Source: Neisseria dentiae
GTDB taxonomy: Bacteria; Pseudomonadota; Gammaproteobacteria; Burkholderiales; Neisseriaceae
Direction: 5' to 3'
Length of the DNA stretch: 64,000 nt
Assembly: GCF_024580525.1 (NCBI RefSeq)
Contig: NZ_JANIKQ010000002.1
Location: 1 to 64,000 of the forward strand
A program made the position numbers and the translations under genes. This document shows, in pieces, positions 63,643-64,000 of the stretch. The number at the start of each line of letters is the position of its first letter. Position 1 is the first letter of the stretch. The notes under the pieces were generated by a model. That model ran no database searches, was not told where the DNA came from, and was given only the letters and a program-made list of their open reading frames with translations.

Positions 63643-64000
63643 TGAGCACCTCCCCTTTGGCGATAAAATTCGGATGACGGATATGCGGATTTAGGCGCAA
63701 TAATTCGGCAAAGCGGCTGTAATCGCCATACCACTCAAAAGCCAGCAGATGCAGGCCGGTATCACGGGTAACGGTTTTCTGCACCAACGGCGGGCGCAGA
63801 TTGATCACCGAACATGCCTGTTTTTGCAGTTTGTGCGCCGTATCGCGCAAGCTTTCGGTAAGTGCGGCGGCAGTTTCCAAATAAGGCGTTTTCGGCAACA
63901 ACCCCGCAGCCTCAATGCGCCGATACACATCATCGGCACTGTCGGCAGGTGTTTGGTAGAGCCGCAGCAGGCAGTAGGCCAACTGGTCGGCTTTAACCTC
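63626..64000 (-). CDS. DNA circularization / tail protein gp43-like, partial
   Basis: Open from the window edge to the TGA at 63626; at least 124 residues. The visible C-terminal part includes LRPPLVQKTVTRDTGLHLLAFEWYGDYSRFAELLRLNPHIRHPNF (parts), matching the end of Mu gp43 / DNA_circ_N proteins, with LLRLNPHIRHPNF as the LysM-like tail. The start is outside the window. Confidence 0.8.
   Translation of the reverse strand, partial: EVKADQLAYCLLRLYQTPADSADDVYRRIEAAGLLPKTPYLETAAALTESLRDTAHKLQKQACSVINLRPPLVQKTVTRDTGLHLLAFEWYGDYSRFAELLRLNPHIRHPNFIAKGEVLNAYAR

Larger units (their letters stand above)
55560..64000 (-). mobile_element. Mu-like prophage, right-end part
   Basis: From about 55.56 kb to the window end, genes on the minus strand read in Mu order from the window edge: gp43-like, gp44-like, gp45-like (baseplate V), gp46-like, gp47-like (baseplate J), gp48-like, tail fibre, tail fibre accessory, a papain-like protein, com and a modification methylase. 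The end at about 55.56 kb abuts a broken SDR gene, as expected of transpositional insertion. The left end, transposase and head genes lie outside the window. The exact terminus is not resolved. Confidence 0.85.

Overview
The window is a piece of a Neisseria (or very close Neisseriaceae) chromosome. The 10-12 base DNA uptake sequence GCCGTCTGAA recurs dozens of times, mostly in the AG-DUS form AGGCCGTCTGAA, often as inverted pairs that act as terminators. dRS3-type repeats (ATTCCC-N8-GGGAAT), a Correia-like element and a tandem bfrA/bfrB pair agree with this. Most genes are GC-rich and on the minus strand; a few AT-rich genes look acquired.

Layout. 1-1.4 kb: two IS110-type transposase ends and an AT-rich FRG-domain gene behind uvrB. 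1.4-7.5 kb: uvrB, small envelope or hypothetical genes (one lipoprotein frameshifted) and an ABC-F ATPase. 7.6-14.2 kb: a complete citrate fermentation operon citC-citD-citE-citF-citXG-citT. 14.5-39.4 kb: the main feature, a 25 kb aryl polyene / dialkylresorcinol (flexirubin-like) pigment locus in two divergent transcription units. 39.6-55.1 kb: housekeeping genes (lolD, lolC, greA, proA, xseA, tRNA-Glu, tRNA-Arg, pyrC, a tusA-like gene, hemF, gapA, bfrB, bfrA, typA). 55.1-64 kb: an SDR gene cut short by the right-hand part of a Mu-like prophage, which carries tail and baseplate genes in Mu order, a com homologue and an adenine methylase with one in-frame amber stop, and which runs off the window.

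How the pigment genes should work together. An aryl acid is activated by the AMP-ligase and loaded on one of two adjacent ACPs. Ketosynthases plus inactive chain-length-factor-like partners extend it, an SDR reduces, and two hot-dog dehydratases (one fused to the ligase) dehydrate, giving a polyene. A second module with DarA- and DarB-type enzymes, its own ACP, ketosynthase and KS-like partner should make a dialkylresorcinol. Acyltransferases, a glycosyltransferase, a LolA-like carrier, an MMPL exporter, an ABC exporter and a DUF3261 lipoprotein fit lipid anchoring and transport to the outer membrane. A flavoprotein in the locus carries the flavin-halogenase signature WxWxIP. An AT-rich Abi/HEPN-like gene is inserted in the operon.

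Repeats are unusually rich. Four copies of a composite element share GAGACCTTTGCAAAA-type ends; two are exactly 196 bp. A related 143 bp element abuts the darA stop codon. A 73 bp palindromic element occurs three times. All functional calls come from reading the sequence; no database search was run.
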